A stretch of DNA of 64,000 nucleotides from Atopsyche davidsoni. Lineage: Eukaryota > Arthropoda > Insecta > Trichoptera > Hydrobiosidae. The DNA lies in assembly GCA_022113835.1 (NCBI GenBank), contig JAILWY010000016.1:13113501-13177500 (forward strand), written 5' to 3'. Shown in pieces: positions 38,045 to 50,370 of this stretch (its first letter is position 1; the number at the start of each line of letters is the position of its first letter). Under the pieces are notes generated by a model that had not been told where the DNA came from, searched no databases, and saw only the letters and a list, made by a program, of their open reading frames with translations. A program made the translations under genes and the position numbers.

Positions 38045-39852
38045 AGAATACTCGTTTATTTTTTAAAAATATTTACGGTTTAAAAACAACAAAGCTTTCT
38101 TACGGATGAAAAATCAATTATTGTCTTTAATTTACTAACACAATTATCTAATGTCGTGTCTTTCCGATCATCTGTAAGGCCCAACCCAAATGTCGCTCAA
38201 GCCGCGTTCACAATAAATCTCTTGAAACACCGCTCCGTGGTGGCCATTTAGTAAATTTGCAAAAATGACACAGCAAGTCTGGCAGCGAAAATCATCAAAT
38301 GTATTCCCGGGGATGTGAAAAAGCGTTGTCATTCAAACAAAGTCCCGCCACTACAAAAAAAGCTCTTAAAACTCACCTTGTGTTGTGGAGGTTTTTATTC
38401 GTATTGTAATACTTTATGTTCGCATTTTTTACCGTATAAAATGTTTTTTTTGCACAGCCTAGTTCTTTTGTAGATTTATATGTTTTATTTTTAACCCAAT
38501 TTCATTTATTTATTTATTTCATAGTAAAAACAGCCTTAGCTTTAGTAAGAGATAAAAGTGTTTACCTTTGTCTATAAAATTTACTTTGTTCTTGTGGACT
38601 CATTCTTAGATACCTATATTTAAATTTTCTTCACTTATATATATTTTCTCACATTGCTAGAAAAAAATAAATTGTTAACCCTTATAAATAATTTCAATTC
38701 AGGGCGATATTATTTTTTACCTGAAATAAAAAAAACTTAAACTTATGTTTTGAGCATGAAAAACCACATTATAATTATAAAAAAACGCTCTTTCAATAAT
38801 TAAATAGCTAACCTACAAAATTCAATAGCCAAATGGTTAGAAGGTAATATTAATATTTGTTTGTTAGCATTTTGACGTTCGCCTTTCAAGACATTCTTAT
38901 GGAATACATCCAGAAAAAGCTCTAACTGTGAAAAGCGCTCATAAACAACCACTATTTTTTTTAAAAAATATTTTCAATTGTTCTTAAATTATTGAAGCAA
39001 ATAAATTTATATGACTTTTTATTATGTTTTGAACAGTTACGACGTTATTTATATATTTACTATTAAATTTAAAATTTATAAACAAACAGCCTTAAATTTT
39101 AGATTCACACCAATAACCAATATGTTAAAAAATATAAAGTTTGGCTTTTGTTTTATAATTCAAATCTCATTAACGTTAGTAAATAGATTGGTTCTATGTC
39201 TTTCCTTTTGTTACGCTTGCATGGTTATTTGTAGGGTTTTTCTTACCCTCTCCTTCTCTTTCAACCCTCCGCGAGTTGTTTCCATGTTTTTCGGATGCAA
39301 GACGAGAACTTCCTTCCAACGATCGTGTATTTTTGGCACGTGTCCCGCCCATTACCACTTCCGCGTTTTTGCAGTTTCTTGAGCCATCTAATAGAAACGC
39401 AGACTCAAAGCAGAACCAGCATTTTTTTATTTTTAACACCACTCAATGTCATTGAAATGGAAGAATATTTTTAAGAAACGTAGACGCAAGCGTTTTTTTA
39501 AATAAAAATAGCCCGTTCAATATTACTAAAACCTTTAATCATAAAAGTGTGCCTTATTTTTTCATTAAAATCTTATAACTGTTAGAAAAATCTATTATAT
39601 ATCAATTAATTTATAATATCTTTGAAGCAATATCATATTTACTAGCATAAAAGTACCGTCTGAATATATTTTTATTTTCTTTAAATATAGGGATATAAAA
39701 TGTTCAACCAAACAGGTAAGTAACAAAATTTGTATTGAAAGTCTGTGTTAAAAAAAAACCTTATAAAATCAAAAATACATTACATATTTTATTTAGAAAT
39801 TTATTTAAAATATAGAAAGTTCTTATGTTACTGATCTGCGACTAAATGCATC

Positions 39853-39856
<4 letters not shown>

Positions 39857-39883
<27 letters not shown>
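39857..39883. repeat. (AT)n microsatellite
   Basis: An uninterrupted alternating AT tract of about thirteen units. Confidence 0.9.
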
Positions 39884-40102
39884 GGATATATTTTTTAAAC
39901 ACCTAATAATATATCAAGCTTTTAAATATTGTTATTCAGAGCTTTTATTACTTAATAATTTGAAGGTTTATTATTAAATATGGTTATTCAGTAAACATAA
40001 CATAAAACTGCATTTCTTCATGCTCATACATGTTTATAATAATACGAATTGATATTTCATAAGAGACTTTTGATATACCATTGATTATGTATACAGTAAT
40101 AA

Positions 40103-40280
40103 ATTCAATATTTTTGACAGAGAATACTTGGTGGAATTCCATTTTAATACTTTTGAGTAAAATATTTGAGTGATTTTCCGCCTTCCTTGAGTGATAATGC
40201 CAACGTGAAAGGTTGGCGAAACCGGTCACAAATAAAAACGAACATGTGGAAAATCACTCAAGTATTTTACTCAAAAATTT
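40103..40280 (+). mobile_element. Family A hairpin element, copy A5
   Basis: The 5' tag with GAATACTTGGTGGAATTCC comes first, then the start of the inverted arm (TTTTGAGTAAAATATTTGAG), then the forward module with GGCGAAACCGGTCAC (40216-40230) and 3' arm. The 13-bp duplication TATACAGTAATAA flanks it at 40090-40102 and 40281-40293. The inverted motif module is deleted, leaving a shorter hairpin. Confidence 0.85.
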
Positions 40281-40439
40281 TATACAGTAATAATTCACAA
40301 AACTTCCACAAATAAGTATAATTGAATGCACAGTATCAAACTTATATTTAAGAGAAACATTTTTGATTGATTTATTACAATGAGTGTTCTTACTAAAGTG
40401 TACGAATACGATTGTTCGAAAAAGTTTTATATATAGAGT

Positions 40440-40620
40440 ATTTATTAAAATGCTATGGAGCCGTGAAGCAGACTGCAGTCACGCGACGGTGCGTGCGGTC
40501 TGAAATTTATTTCATGATATTTCATTCCTCACAATGACACTTAGATTGCAGTCGGAAGTCAGCGGTGCAGTGACGGGAGAGGCGATCCCAATTGGACAAT
40601 GGGGAGATTCCCCCGGAACG
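40440..40620. promoter_or_regulatory. GC-rich islet
   Basis: This ~180 bp islet is rich in CpG and CAGTC words (GACTGCAGTCACGCGACGGT). It has no open frame of note. It is a possible regulatory element or gene-proximal DNA; there is no direct evidence for either. Confidence 0.25.
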
Positions 40621-40824
40621 AATCGTTTTGAAATAGAATGATTTATTTGGTAATTGAATTGTGGTCTTTATAAGCCCAGAGTACAAAGCAATGTGCGTTT
40701 TGTGTGACTTTTATTATCTCTGAATAAAAGAGAGGGGGGGGTATCTTTTACCTTCCAAACTAAAATAATTAGGTTTGAATAATTTTTTTGATATATATAC
40801 TCTTAATTTAAGATTCATCTCGAT

Positions 40825-41242
40825 CAGTGCTTCTCAAAGTGGTCCCTACGGACTCCAGGGCGTCTCTGGGATCATTCACGGGGTCCTTGGATAATTAAAA
40901 TCGATTTGGGGGTCCCTGCACAACGTCAGGGGGTCCGCGCAAGGTTTAATATAAAATTAAAAAATTGTGACACATTTTTATTAATATCGATTTTTACGTC
41001 CTAAGTAAAATATAAATATAGACTGGGGCATAAAATACAAGTAATAACAGGTATCGCGGTGTGTCAGGTAGGTTAGTACAGGAACGCAATAGAGTCGATA
41101 CTTGCACCAACTAGTCTATATATGAATTTATGTAGTTTTTCACCCAGGATCCGTAGGGAAGTTTTGATTATGAAAGGGGGTCCATAGGCAAGTTTTGACT
41201 ATGAAAAGGGGTCCGTGGGCCAAAAGAGTTTGAGAGCCACTG
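40825..41242 (+). mobile_element. hAT-type MITE, copy C2
   Basis: Termini are CAGTGCTTCTCAAAGTGGTCC and GAGTTTGAGAGCCACTG, with the 8-bp target duplication ATCTCGAT / ATCTTGAT (40817-40824 and 41243-41250, one mismatch). It is about 418 bp and aligns with C1 throughout. Near the right end a ~37 bp block containing AAGTTTTGACTATGAAA is tandemly duplicated in this copy only. It abuts the family D repeat at 41251. Confidence 0.9.
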
Positions 41243-41250
41243 ATCTTGAT

Positions 41251-41660
41251 CGTCTGGACGGCGGACCAGCGAGCTTAGGACGGAGTTATCTCCTTTGCCG
41301 AGAAGACCATGACACGAGAGGCAACGCCAGTTAAGCCCTAGAGCTCCGACCTGAGGAGAAGCCCACGGACACAACAAGAAGGGCGCTGAAGAGGATCGAG
41401 AGCCGAAGAGCACGACGAGACACCATTTTTCATGGTTTTCAGCTTTCATGATTTTCAGCGCATCATTCAACGGAGACGCTATCTTCATAGATAGACAGGG
41501 ACGAATGTCAGAGAGGAGGCAGACTAGGGAATAGCGAAAAGTGCACTCCTTGGGAAACCCCCCTGAGGTTGAATGAATTATATGCTTATTTATTTATAAA
41601 AATTAAAGACCAGCTGTCGGTACCCGGAAGAACATAGTACCACAGCGTTGCTTGAGGCCG
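41251..41660 (-). mobile_element. Family D dispersed repeat, copy D1
   Basis: Read on the minus strand it matches 61128-61600: GTACCGACAGCTGGTCTTT, then GCACTTTTCGCTATTCCCTA, then GACATTCGTCCCT, then a short open frame starting at 41488 with KIASPLNDALKIMKAE. The match ends close to the hAT MITE at 41242, which may have inserted at its edge. Downstream the frame differs from D2 by indels, so any protein is broken. The family is not recognised; a 5' region of a retroelement is one guess. Confidence 0.6.
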
Positions 41661-42634
41661 ACAGTAAAAAAAAGGATTCAAATTTTATTGACACACGTTT
41701 AATCTTCTACACTACGAAGTGACGAAGTGATTATCCTTTGAATAGCGTATAGCTAAAATGTATTAATCAATTAACAAATATCCCAGCTGCTCAGCATATC
41801 GTAAGTCGTATTTATATTGGTCTATTGTATATCGGTATATATGAGGTTTACTTAATAAAATCAACAGTGCTCTTACCCCGCGGGTAACTGGGTCATCTTG
41901 AGGTGTCGGGCGACTGGCGCGGCAATCTTTAAGTACTCAGCTTACGAGGGTTCGCCAGGGACGACAAGCAAGTGGGGAGCAACGGGTGGGTCAGGAGTCG
42001 TGGGGTGACATGCAGTGACCGACATTGTACCCCACTGGCACACACAGTCTCTCGCTCCCCCTCAAGGGAAACACTCTTGATAAAATCCCATTTGAACCAT
42101 GGCAATATCGACTAGAATTTTCTGTATATTGGATCAAGACCCTTCTGTATAAGTCGTTGCATTTTAAAGACAGTGAAATTTTCATCAGGGTACAATGAGC
42201 GAATCTTTAAGCATATTAAGTATTTTAAAACATGTTTCAAGTACTAACTATTAGCTATTCAAAAAGATAAAATTGAATCTATACTATCTTCAAAATACAC
42301 AATCTTATTCGCTGAAGCCATATTCGGTGAAGTACGCTCTTGTACATATTCTTACTACTTAAAAGTTTACTGTACTAAAAAAAACATTTTATTTGTCTGG
42401 AAGAATTCGGTTTATCATTTTTTTATTGAATTACCAAATGTTTATTTAAAAAACGTTTCATAATTTTCAATTTTTATTATATTTGACGTGACTTGTTTGC
42501 CAACATGCTTAATAGGTACTTCTGGCAGAGTGATATCAAAAAATAAACAGTGGGAGCATCACTACATCTTCATTTTTTTTTTAAGATTAAAAAGAGTTAT
42601 TATTTCTTTAAATTTTTAGAATATTTATTTTTTA

Positions 42635-42690
42635 ATCAATATTTTTGACAAAGAGTGGAATTTAATTTTAATAATTTATTTAAAATACTA
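42635..42690 (+). repeat. Fragment of family A 5' tag
   Basis: AATCAATATTTTTGACAAAG then AGTGGAATTTAATTTTAATA matches the family tag and following block with small deletions. There is no motif module, so this is a truncated relic. Confidence 0.5.
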
Positions 42691-45649
42691 AATATAAATT
42701 ATAAATATAATGAGAAGTTCACGTTTTAACCTCTAATGTTGCAAAAGTCATCGATTTCAAGTCGTTCGTCTCAAATAAAATATGAAGAAAGTGTAAGTGT
42801 TGCCAGGCTATGAGCTCCTTGACTAAAAGATTCCTTCATTTTAAAAAAAAACGGAATACTTGTAATGGGAGACCAGGGAATTTACATAATTCCCAGAGAA
42901 CGAAGAGCGGAGGCGGATCTTAGAAAAAGTGGTTACCATACTATGTATGCATGGTTTTTTTTACCCTAAGAACAAGTTATTTTTATAGAGCTTTTGTGTC
43001 CGCTGAAAAATTCATGTGAAATTTGATTTAGTGAAAATAATTTTGGAAAATATAGATAAAAATATATTTTTATTTTTTCGAATTTCAATAAATTAAATAG
43101 AGCTTGTAAAAGTATACGCAGAAATAAAAATAAAAACAACATTCGTATTCCGATAATTGCTAGTAAACAGAGAATTCAAGTAAAACAAAAATAAAAAAAT
43201 TTAATGTTTTATTAAGCAATATTTTGACGAAAACAAGACCTACCCATATCACTTGTATTTCTTTTATATAAATACTTATAGATAGTGGACAGGTTGGATT
43301 TGAATTACTCCATATAATAATAAATATGAATTTCAAAAATAACTTGGTTATAGATAAAATTTTCAAATATTTACAATAAGTACTTTTCTATTGTACTGAT
43401 CAATTCTGGACTGAATAGTTCTGGTTAAAGAAAAATAAATAATAACTAATTAGTAACAGATAAATTTCTCAGCCTTCCAAGGGCAGGGGTAGTGTTTTCA
43501 AGGGGCGCAATATAACATTTTTACTTCCAGCGACGTGTCCGGCGTAGAACCTTCCTGTGTTAGCTGTGCCTTCTTGTCCTTATCTATCCTACAAAAACAG
43601 CCCCCGGCTTAAAGTTCCACCCCATAAACTCCACTTTGTTCATCCCTTAACTGACGGGCAAAAAACGTGAACGTCAGCCAAACAAGGCTCGATTATTTAA
43701 CATATATATCTCCGCAAGATACCGCCTCTGTTCTTTATTACTGAGTAAATTTTGTAGAAGGTCTCCAAAATTATTCTGCAAAAAAGCTTTTACGGGAAAT
43801 TATGGGAAATTGCTGAAGCATACAAACCAATTAACCCAAAACTATGTTATTAGAATTCTTTTATAAAATATCTTTCGTAATTATAAAATTTAAGATCAAT
43901 TTACTTAAGTCCTTTTTAAATAACTTTAATATAACTTTCTAGAACGCTCCGGGTTCCTGAGCTTTTCACTCTTGTCCTAAATTGTAATTAATGATTTTAA
44001 TTATTCTAAATTATTTTTAAATGTAACTTGCGATACAATTAAATAAAACTTGAATTATGATTGCTTTTATGAAGAGTTTGGTTAGGCTAAAAATTATATT
44101 TTTAAAAAATATGATGTAGTTTAACATTAAATTCTAACAAATTTTATGCTTGGATAATTAAATACAAATGTTATTGTAATTATTGAATAACAAGATATTT
44201 TGTCTTTAAATTTAGCACATCGTTTTATTCAATTTTTTTTTAAAATACAAATAACCATTGAGGCTGCAGAATTTTTTTGTTGTTGTGATAAATATCTATT
44301 TAGCTTTTAATTTGAAATGTCATGTAATAATTCTTTTGAATGGTGTATTATTTTAACAATTATAACAGCCCCTAAAAATTTATATTCACCCCAAAAACTA
44401 AAGCTATTATTTTTCATTTAAGTATTATAAGCCTCATTATAGTTTCATAAGGCACAATACAAATAAAGTACCCCATGACTTTTACATGAATAATACAAAA
44501 CTATCAGAAAAACAGTAATTTGCAAATATGTTAGGAATGAATTTATTTTTTATTAAAACAAAATTTGACCTAATGTTTTCAATAATATTTATTTGATACC
44601 TACTATTTCGAAAACGAATGAATCAATGCATTGCTTACGTTGATGTTTAGAATATTTTCAGGACCTGACAAGTCAAATGTAAGAAAAATAAAAGGCAATG
44701 TATTTTAATATAGCGATTTGATAAACCACGCTTATTCTCGCCTTAAGAATATGCTTAGTAACTTTAATATTTTAGTTGTATGCCAATATTTTGCAAGCCT
44801 CCCATTTAAAAATCTCTTTTTCTTATAAATAATAATTCTAAAAAGAAGCAGTATATTATTTTTTTCCTAAAAATGAGTAACTTCGACTTAATATTTTCAA
44901 GCCAAACAACTTTTGTCTTCGCAATGTACGGTCTCGATTTTTTATTTACTGTTTAGTTTTGTGGCGGATTTTATTGTACTTTTAAAAATAAACGTATCGT
45001 TCAAATGAAAAAAATATCAAATTCGATCTAAACATGTGATAGGGAAGATTGGTATATTCAATTAAGTTATTTATGATTAAAGGCAACATCGGCTTGTAAT
45101 ATGCACCAAACATGATTGCTCATTGTTATGAAAATTACTCATTATCATGAAACTTTGAACAAACTAGGGATAATGATGTTGAAGCGCCATTGAAACATCA
45201 ACCTCTGGATAAGGACATTGTCCGATATTATCAACATAATTTAGTATAATTTTCTTCATACGTCGATACTATCCAATATACATTGTATGCAACCATAGAA
45301 TGTTATGTAATAATGTATAATGCAAGGTAGCCCCGTGAATAGTTTCAGATACAATTCGATCCACTTGCAATCCAAACATTCATATTATATTCTAAAATTA
45401 TATAGAAAGAAAATTCTGTATAAAAATATGTATTAATGTATAAAAATATGTATTCTGGAAACGCTTTGTTTGTTTTTATGAAATACAAATATTTTTAGTC
45501 TAGATGTATTCATTACATTTTTGAAAAGAATGTAGAATATAATTATTATCAAACAATACATAAATTGTATGAAATTAAATGTTTTTTCTTCGTACTTAAT
45601 CATTATAAAATACACAAAGTAGTAAGAGCACAGAAAGGCAATTTAAAAA

Positions 45650-45900
45650 GCTCAATTTCCAAGCGTAATTGATTTGACAGCTTCCGGGCGTGTAACTTTT
45701 TCCAGACACACAGCATCAACCCTAAGTAAGCGCCCTTCCAATTTGGGACAGAACTAACCCTCCGGAGGCCGCTACAAACTTCTATGGGGTAGCCGGGGCC
45801 TCCCTCACCTGTGCCTACCCAACTTTGCATGGGTTTTTAATGAGCCCAGGGGGTTAACCGTTGGCACTCCGGCTCGAAAACTTCCCCCATAAAGTAAATA
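45650..45900. promoter_or_regulatory. GC-rich islet, possible conserved regulatory element
   Basis: About 250 bp of raised GC content with words such as GCGTAATTGATTTGACAGC and CCTCCGGAGGCCG. It includes an open minus-strand frame (45603-45830) without recognisable features. The TGACAG and TAATTGA words are homeodomain-type sites; function is inference. Confidence 0.3.
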
Positions 45901-46110
45901 AGATAATTCGAGAAACTTCCCTCTTGTCGCATTTTTCATTGTGTGCTAAGCCACGTTGCTGTTATTTTTTTGTTCTTGTTTTTTATTAACTCTCTTTAAA
46001 TGCTGTATGAGTGTTTTTTTATTGAGATACGCCTACTTCATAAATTTCACGTTAACTTTTCGATAGATTTTTTATCTAAATTTTAAAAGTTTTGTCATTT
46101 ATTAATAACA

Positions 46111-46259
46111 ACGTCGCGATACAACTGACAACCGAACGGTAACTAGTCGAAAGCGTCCTATTTCGCGTTGTTTATTTAGGTCAAACCATAAATAAATACA
46201 CAAAATTAGACATACGCTATTTGTTAATCACTGTTTGGTTGTCAGTTGTGTTGCAGCGT
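46111..46259. mobile_element. Small MITE with 30-bp inverted repeats
   Basis: Arms 46111-46140 and 46230-46259 are inverted copies (CAACTGACAACCGAACGGT against ACTGTTTGGTTGTCAGTTG) with a few mismatches. The total is 149 bp, non-coding. No clear target duplication is seen. Confidence 0.65.
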
Positions 46260-48260
46260 GTGTAGGCAACATAAATATCCAAGATATTCTAGGTAAAACT
46301 GTAAAATATAATTCAAATAAATTTTAATGTCTGGAATACTACTTTTATTTTTATACGTGGAACTTTTGCCTTTAAAGGTTTTGTATTCATAGCTAATGTA
46401 CCCATAATATAAATGTATAGAATTTATTATAAATAATAAATTAAACTTACTGAAAATGTATTATAAGCAATTTTATTTTATACAAATATTCAAAAAAATA
46501 TTTATTTAAGGTAAATGGCATGAGTACTCCACCGTAGAAATAGTTTTGTGCTTAGTTTTCGTCTGGATAATTAAATATTTAATAGTACAAGCAAACCAAC
46601 AAAAAAAACTGCTTAAATTTCAATTGCGTAGTCCAATCGATTTATTAGTTGCAAGAGAAGAAAAATGTCAAGAATTTCATGGATTAATATAAATTTACAC
46701 GATTAATTATCACGGAAAAGTAATATTGCGTCATAAAGTAGCAAATTGCAAAAAACGGAAGATATGGAATATATAGAAATCTGCACTGTGCGGTAGATTT
46801 GTTTTTGTGGATAAAAACCAATGATCATGTAAAGCTTGCTGAAAAACATTTTTAAGTACTATTTTACAGTGATGTTACCTGAACTTCGCTCGTAAAATGT
46901 TCTTTTTATCCTGAGATTTTCATACAAATCAAACAATTTTATTAATGCATCCATGAAAACATTGATACCGAAATATGCAATATCAGAGGCACCTTCTGCC
47001 AGGCAATACATTTAATATTCATAGGTGATTTATATTTCGTGAGGTCATACTCATTCATCACTTCCATGCCCTCGTGGGTGGGATAATAAAGGGTAGAATC
47101 ATATTATGGAAATTCTCATGTGTTTCCGGTTAGGGCTACCCCGACTATTAGAAAAATGTGTGTTTATAATAATTTATAAAGAATGTGCACTTTTCATAAA
47201 TACAGTTGTACTATGTATGTAATATGTTTTTAGGTTATCAATTAACTCATGAACAAATCTAAATAACGTTAATTTAAGAAATTTTTAAATGTATATAATA
47301 AACGATAGCATCGTAGCTGAAATCCATTATAAAAATAAAAAAATACCGGCTTTAAAGGCTAGATCTTATTCTAGGTACAAAATATAAGCTTTATTAAAAC
47401 GTTTGCTCAAAAAAAAAAATTTTAACTGACGATCAATGATTAATCATCAGTTTTTCTTGAGGAAATACTATAAAGTTGCCATTAAATTTCAAAATGTTAT
47501 ATTTTTTTTGTATTGCAAAATTATAATAATTTTTTTTTGTGGATATCATAACCCTATTTCTGGTACACTTTTTACGTCGTTTTCCCATCAAATTGGGCGC
47601 AATCAGACTCCTTTATTCAAATATTCAAAAGCCATCAATCTCAAACCCCTCTGGGAAGGGATGAGAAGCAAAGGGATGTAAAATTGAAGCCGGGGGTGAC
47701 AGGTGAAATAATTGACACTTCGTTAAAAACTAGTCGCTCTCTCCTCGATTACTGAAAAATGATTTCAATGACACCATTTAGATAAAACGAATAAATCTTC
47801 CTTTTGATGTCGTAAGCTGAATTTAGTCAATTTATTAAATACTCGAGTAAAGGCTGTGTGATCAGAACATAGTCCATATAATTAATCTTATGATAAAATA
47901 CCGGCTTACATTTTAAGAATTTTTGATAAGGGTCATTAAACAATACACATTGCGTAAATTCTAGCATTTTGAAATTATATGGTATATAAAAGTATTTTCA
48001 TGACAGAAAATGACTCGCAAGTATTCTTGACTTTCATTATTTTTATATGCATCTCTGTCATGTAGGGAACCAAACTTATTTTAAACGAGTCGTTATCTAT
48101 GTGTACGCTACTTTACTTTGTTAAAAAATGTTTTAATAGATTAAAGGATATTGAAATGCATCTTGACTTTGGTCATTTTTTTATGCAGAGTATGATTCTG
48201 TATCATATAAACTTATGTTTTTTTTAAATATTATTATTACTTATTTCGTTTATACTAATT
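46260..48260. other. AT-rich DNA, nothing recognised
   Basis: No repeat boundary or gene is supported. The 81-codon frame at 47436-47681 has AT-driven composition and no domain. Confidence 0.5.
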
Positions 48261-48960
48261 ATCTACTATAATAATAGCCATTGTGTGTGTGTGTGTGTAT
48301 GTTTCATTTTATGCTTCCCTATAGAATATTTTAAAAGATACAACGCTGATTTTTTGCACGTAAGTTTAGTAAATTTTTCCGCAGCTATGTGCCGAATTTT
48401 AAGACGATAGGATAATATTTTTATTCATAAACTAATTTAATTAAACTATAAAATATGCTCTAGCGAGTTTCAATATGTACGAATTATAGGATTTTATTGT
48501 TTATCACGAGAATTTCAAATTTAAAACATTTACAAAAAAACAAATTTTGATGCTTCTTAGAAATTTTCAGTTTATGTCAGCTTGACACAAGTACCAATTT
48601 TATTTTTTTATCGAAATTGCGTTAGAAATTATTAATCACATCATTGATAACTTATAATGCCTCCTTAAAAAATAACACTGTCTTAGCACAGCAAACGTAA
48701 TTAAAAAAGAATAGCACAATTGAACGTGATAAAGACTGCATCTAATAAAGAACAGTGCAGTGAAAGTGATTCGTTGTTTGTGACACGAAATGTGATATTT
48801 CCTAGAATGGCTTTGCTTTCGAAATTAATATCCGGTTATTCAAAATATATGTGTACAAAATGAAATCAAATATTCATCTAATTATCAGCCAAACATATGT
48901 TCAAACACTATTGCATCGTTCATCGAATACGTCATTTTATGACGGGCTACATTTCTAGTA
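48261..48960 (-). mobile_element. Family E dispersed repeat, copy 2, longer form
   Basis: In inverted orientation it has the same ends as 16490-16798 (ATCTACTATAATAATAGCCA at the left, GACGGGCTACATTTCTAG at the right) and the same internal CAGCTATGTGCCGAATTTTA block. It carries about 400 extra bases in the middle (roughly 48470-48890), so copy 1 is internally deleted or copy 2 has an insertion. A (GT)n run occurs at 48281-48298 where copy 1 has the CATACAAACATACA tract. Confidence 0.65.
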
Positions 48961-49199
48961 TTCTTATAATATCTGAAACATGACGCACCGCATCTGTATC
49001 CACTTGGAAAGAAAATTAATCACTACTATAGTAAAGTCAAAACACCGATAAAAAGTGGAATGCAGTTAACAATTGTATGGATTCATAAAAAAAGTTTGAA
49101 ATTCCAAACAAATTTATGTTGACACACAAAAATTAATAGAAACAATTACGGTAAGTTTTGAATTAATTCGGTTATATTTTGATTCATTGCTTTTCAGTC

Positions 49200-49335
49200 A
49201 TCGTGGTGAAGGGTTGTTTTTTACGTTTTTCAGCGGGGCAGTCCGCAGATTGGCCGGCGCCGTCCTGAGGTCCTTTGTCCGCCCCAAGTTTGGGAAGCAG
49301 CCCGCTTTGTATTGGATGTTTTGTTTGATCCGTTC
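49200..49335. other. GC-rich islet with a weak exon-like plus-strand frame
   Basis: TTTTTCAG precedes a GC-rich segment that could be read SGAVRRLAGAVLRSFV and on, but no donor fits and the frame closes about 40 codons later. I see no family. Regulatory DNA is as likely. Confidence 0.2.
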
Positions 49336-50175
49336 GAAAGAGGTTTTTTTATAAAAGCCTTAAGCTCTGAGCTTTTCAGGCGTGTATAAAAAGTATTTTA
49401 ATCGCGGATTTCAATGGTCCGCAGTTTGAATAATTCGCTTATACAATGTTTACTAGGTCACTGACTCACCTTTGTGATTTGTTCATAGACTCAAAGTTTT
49501 TTGATAAAATCTGAGCTTAGCCTGATTCTCCTAAAATCAATTTTAAAGAACTGTATGATTTTTAAATAAATTTTCAAATATGCAAAATTACTCATCTATA
49601 GAGTTTTGTCAAATGAAAGGTATTTTTTTGTAAATCGATTTGTAAAAACCAATCGATATTATACAATCACCTTACATCTTGGTTTTAAGTTTACAATAAA
49701 ATAATTTTCCCATGACTATAAACCTGACTGAATACGTCTCACAATGTATATTACCATGTCGCTGTTACCTTTCATCACTTATTATCACTTAGCATACATA
49801 AAAGGGAAAGTTCAACTGAGCTATGATTTCATACATCAAATATTCAAACAAGATCTAGCGTCATAAACCCGATATTCTCTACAAGTGCATAATTTATTAT
49901 GAAATAATTAAGCTTGGAAATACATGCTGTATTATTATTTAAAAATCCAGATAATAATTTTATTTTATTGTTGATTTTGTAAAATAAAGTATTTATACTT
50001 CAATGGATGCGTTATCCCAATTTTTAAAAATAAAAAAAAAAAATAAATTTCAAATATTTATTATTATTTTAAAATATAAAACACACATTTCCTTAGGTAT
50101 ATTTACTATGTCTTATTTTTTGAATTGGACGTCAATCAGAAGCGTATTTATTACCCATTACGGCTTTATTGTATT

Positions 50176-50360
50176 ATTACTAATATGATAAGCACCTTAG
50201 TTCATACATAGAAGATGATTTAAAGAAACTCACATCCCCTGGCTTACATGGCCGGTGTACTAACCCTTGTACTAACGAATTACCTTGGATGATATTTTTC
50301 TAAAAGTTTCTTTAAATCATCTTCTATGTATGAACTAATGTGCCTAATCATATTAGTAGT
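50176..50360 (-). mobile_element. Family B element, copy B2
   Basis: Inverted arms 50176-50229 and 50306-50360 share TTCATACATAGAAGATGATT then TAAAGAAAC. Between them is a shortened tRNA-like core (CCCCTGGCTTACATGGCCGG) matching B1, with the T-arm deleted. It lies 10 bp from the MITE at 50371. Confidence 0.65.
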
Positions 50361-50370
50361 ATATATACTA

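Larger units (their letters stand above)
32768..40088. other. Non-genic DNA with GC-richer islets
   Basis: No gene is supported. GC-richer islets stand out at about 32870-33050, 34250-34480, 35280-35425, 35570-35770, 36340-36530, 37850-38000, 38160-38350 and 39190-39410. The islet at 38160-38350 (with CGTGGTGGCCATTTAGT) looks like conserved non-coding DNA. The frames at 39011-39382 plus and 39194-39442 minus overlap head to head and have no family features. Simple repeats include (AT)n at 38013-38044 and 39857-39883 and (AAT)n near 36893-36911. Confidence 0.5.
41661..46110. other. Non-genic DNA with two GC-rich islets
   Basis: No gene is supported. GC-rich islets lie at 41850-42090 (CpG-rich, including TCGGGCGACTGGCGCGGCA) and 43480-43680; another at 45650-45900 is listed separately. 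A worn family A 5'-tag fragment is at 42635-42690. The rest is AT-rich and featureless to my eye. Confidence 0.45.

Noticed and set aside
26990..38840. Shared TAGCCAAATGGTT word at about 27018 and 38826
   Set aside because: The match does not extend beyond about 16 bases, so a repeat family cannot be claimed.
39011..39442. Overlapping frames on both strands (123 and 82 codons)
   Set aside because: They overlap head to head, neither has a recognisable family, and no splice context is seen.
34080..48040. Similar GACTCGCAA.TATTCT.GACTTT words at about 34082 and 48011
   Set aside because: About 25 bases of similarity with no defined ends; may be a worn repeat but not supportable.
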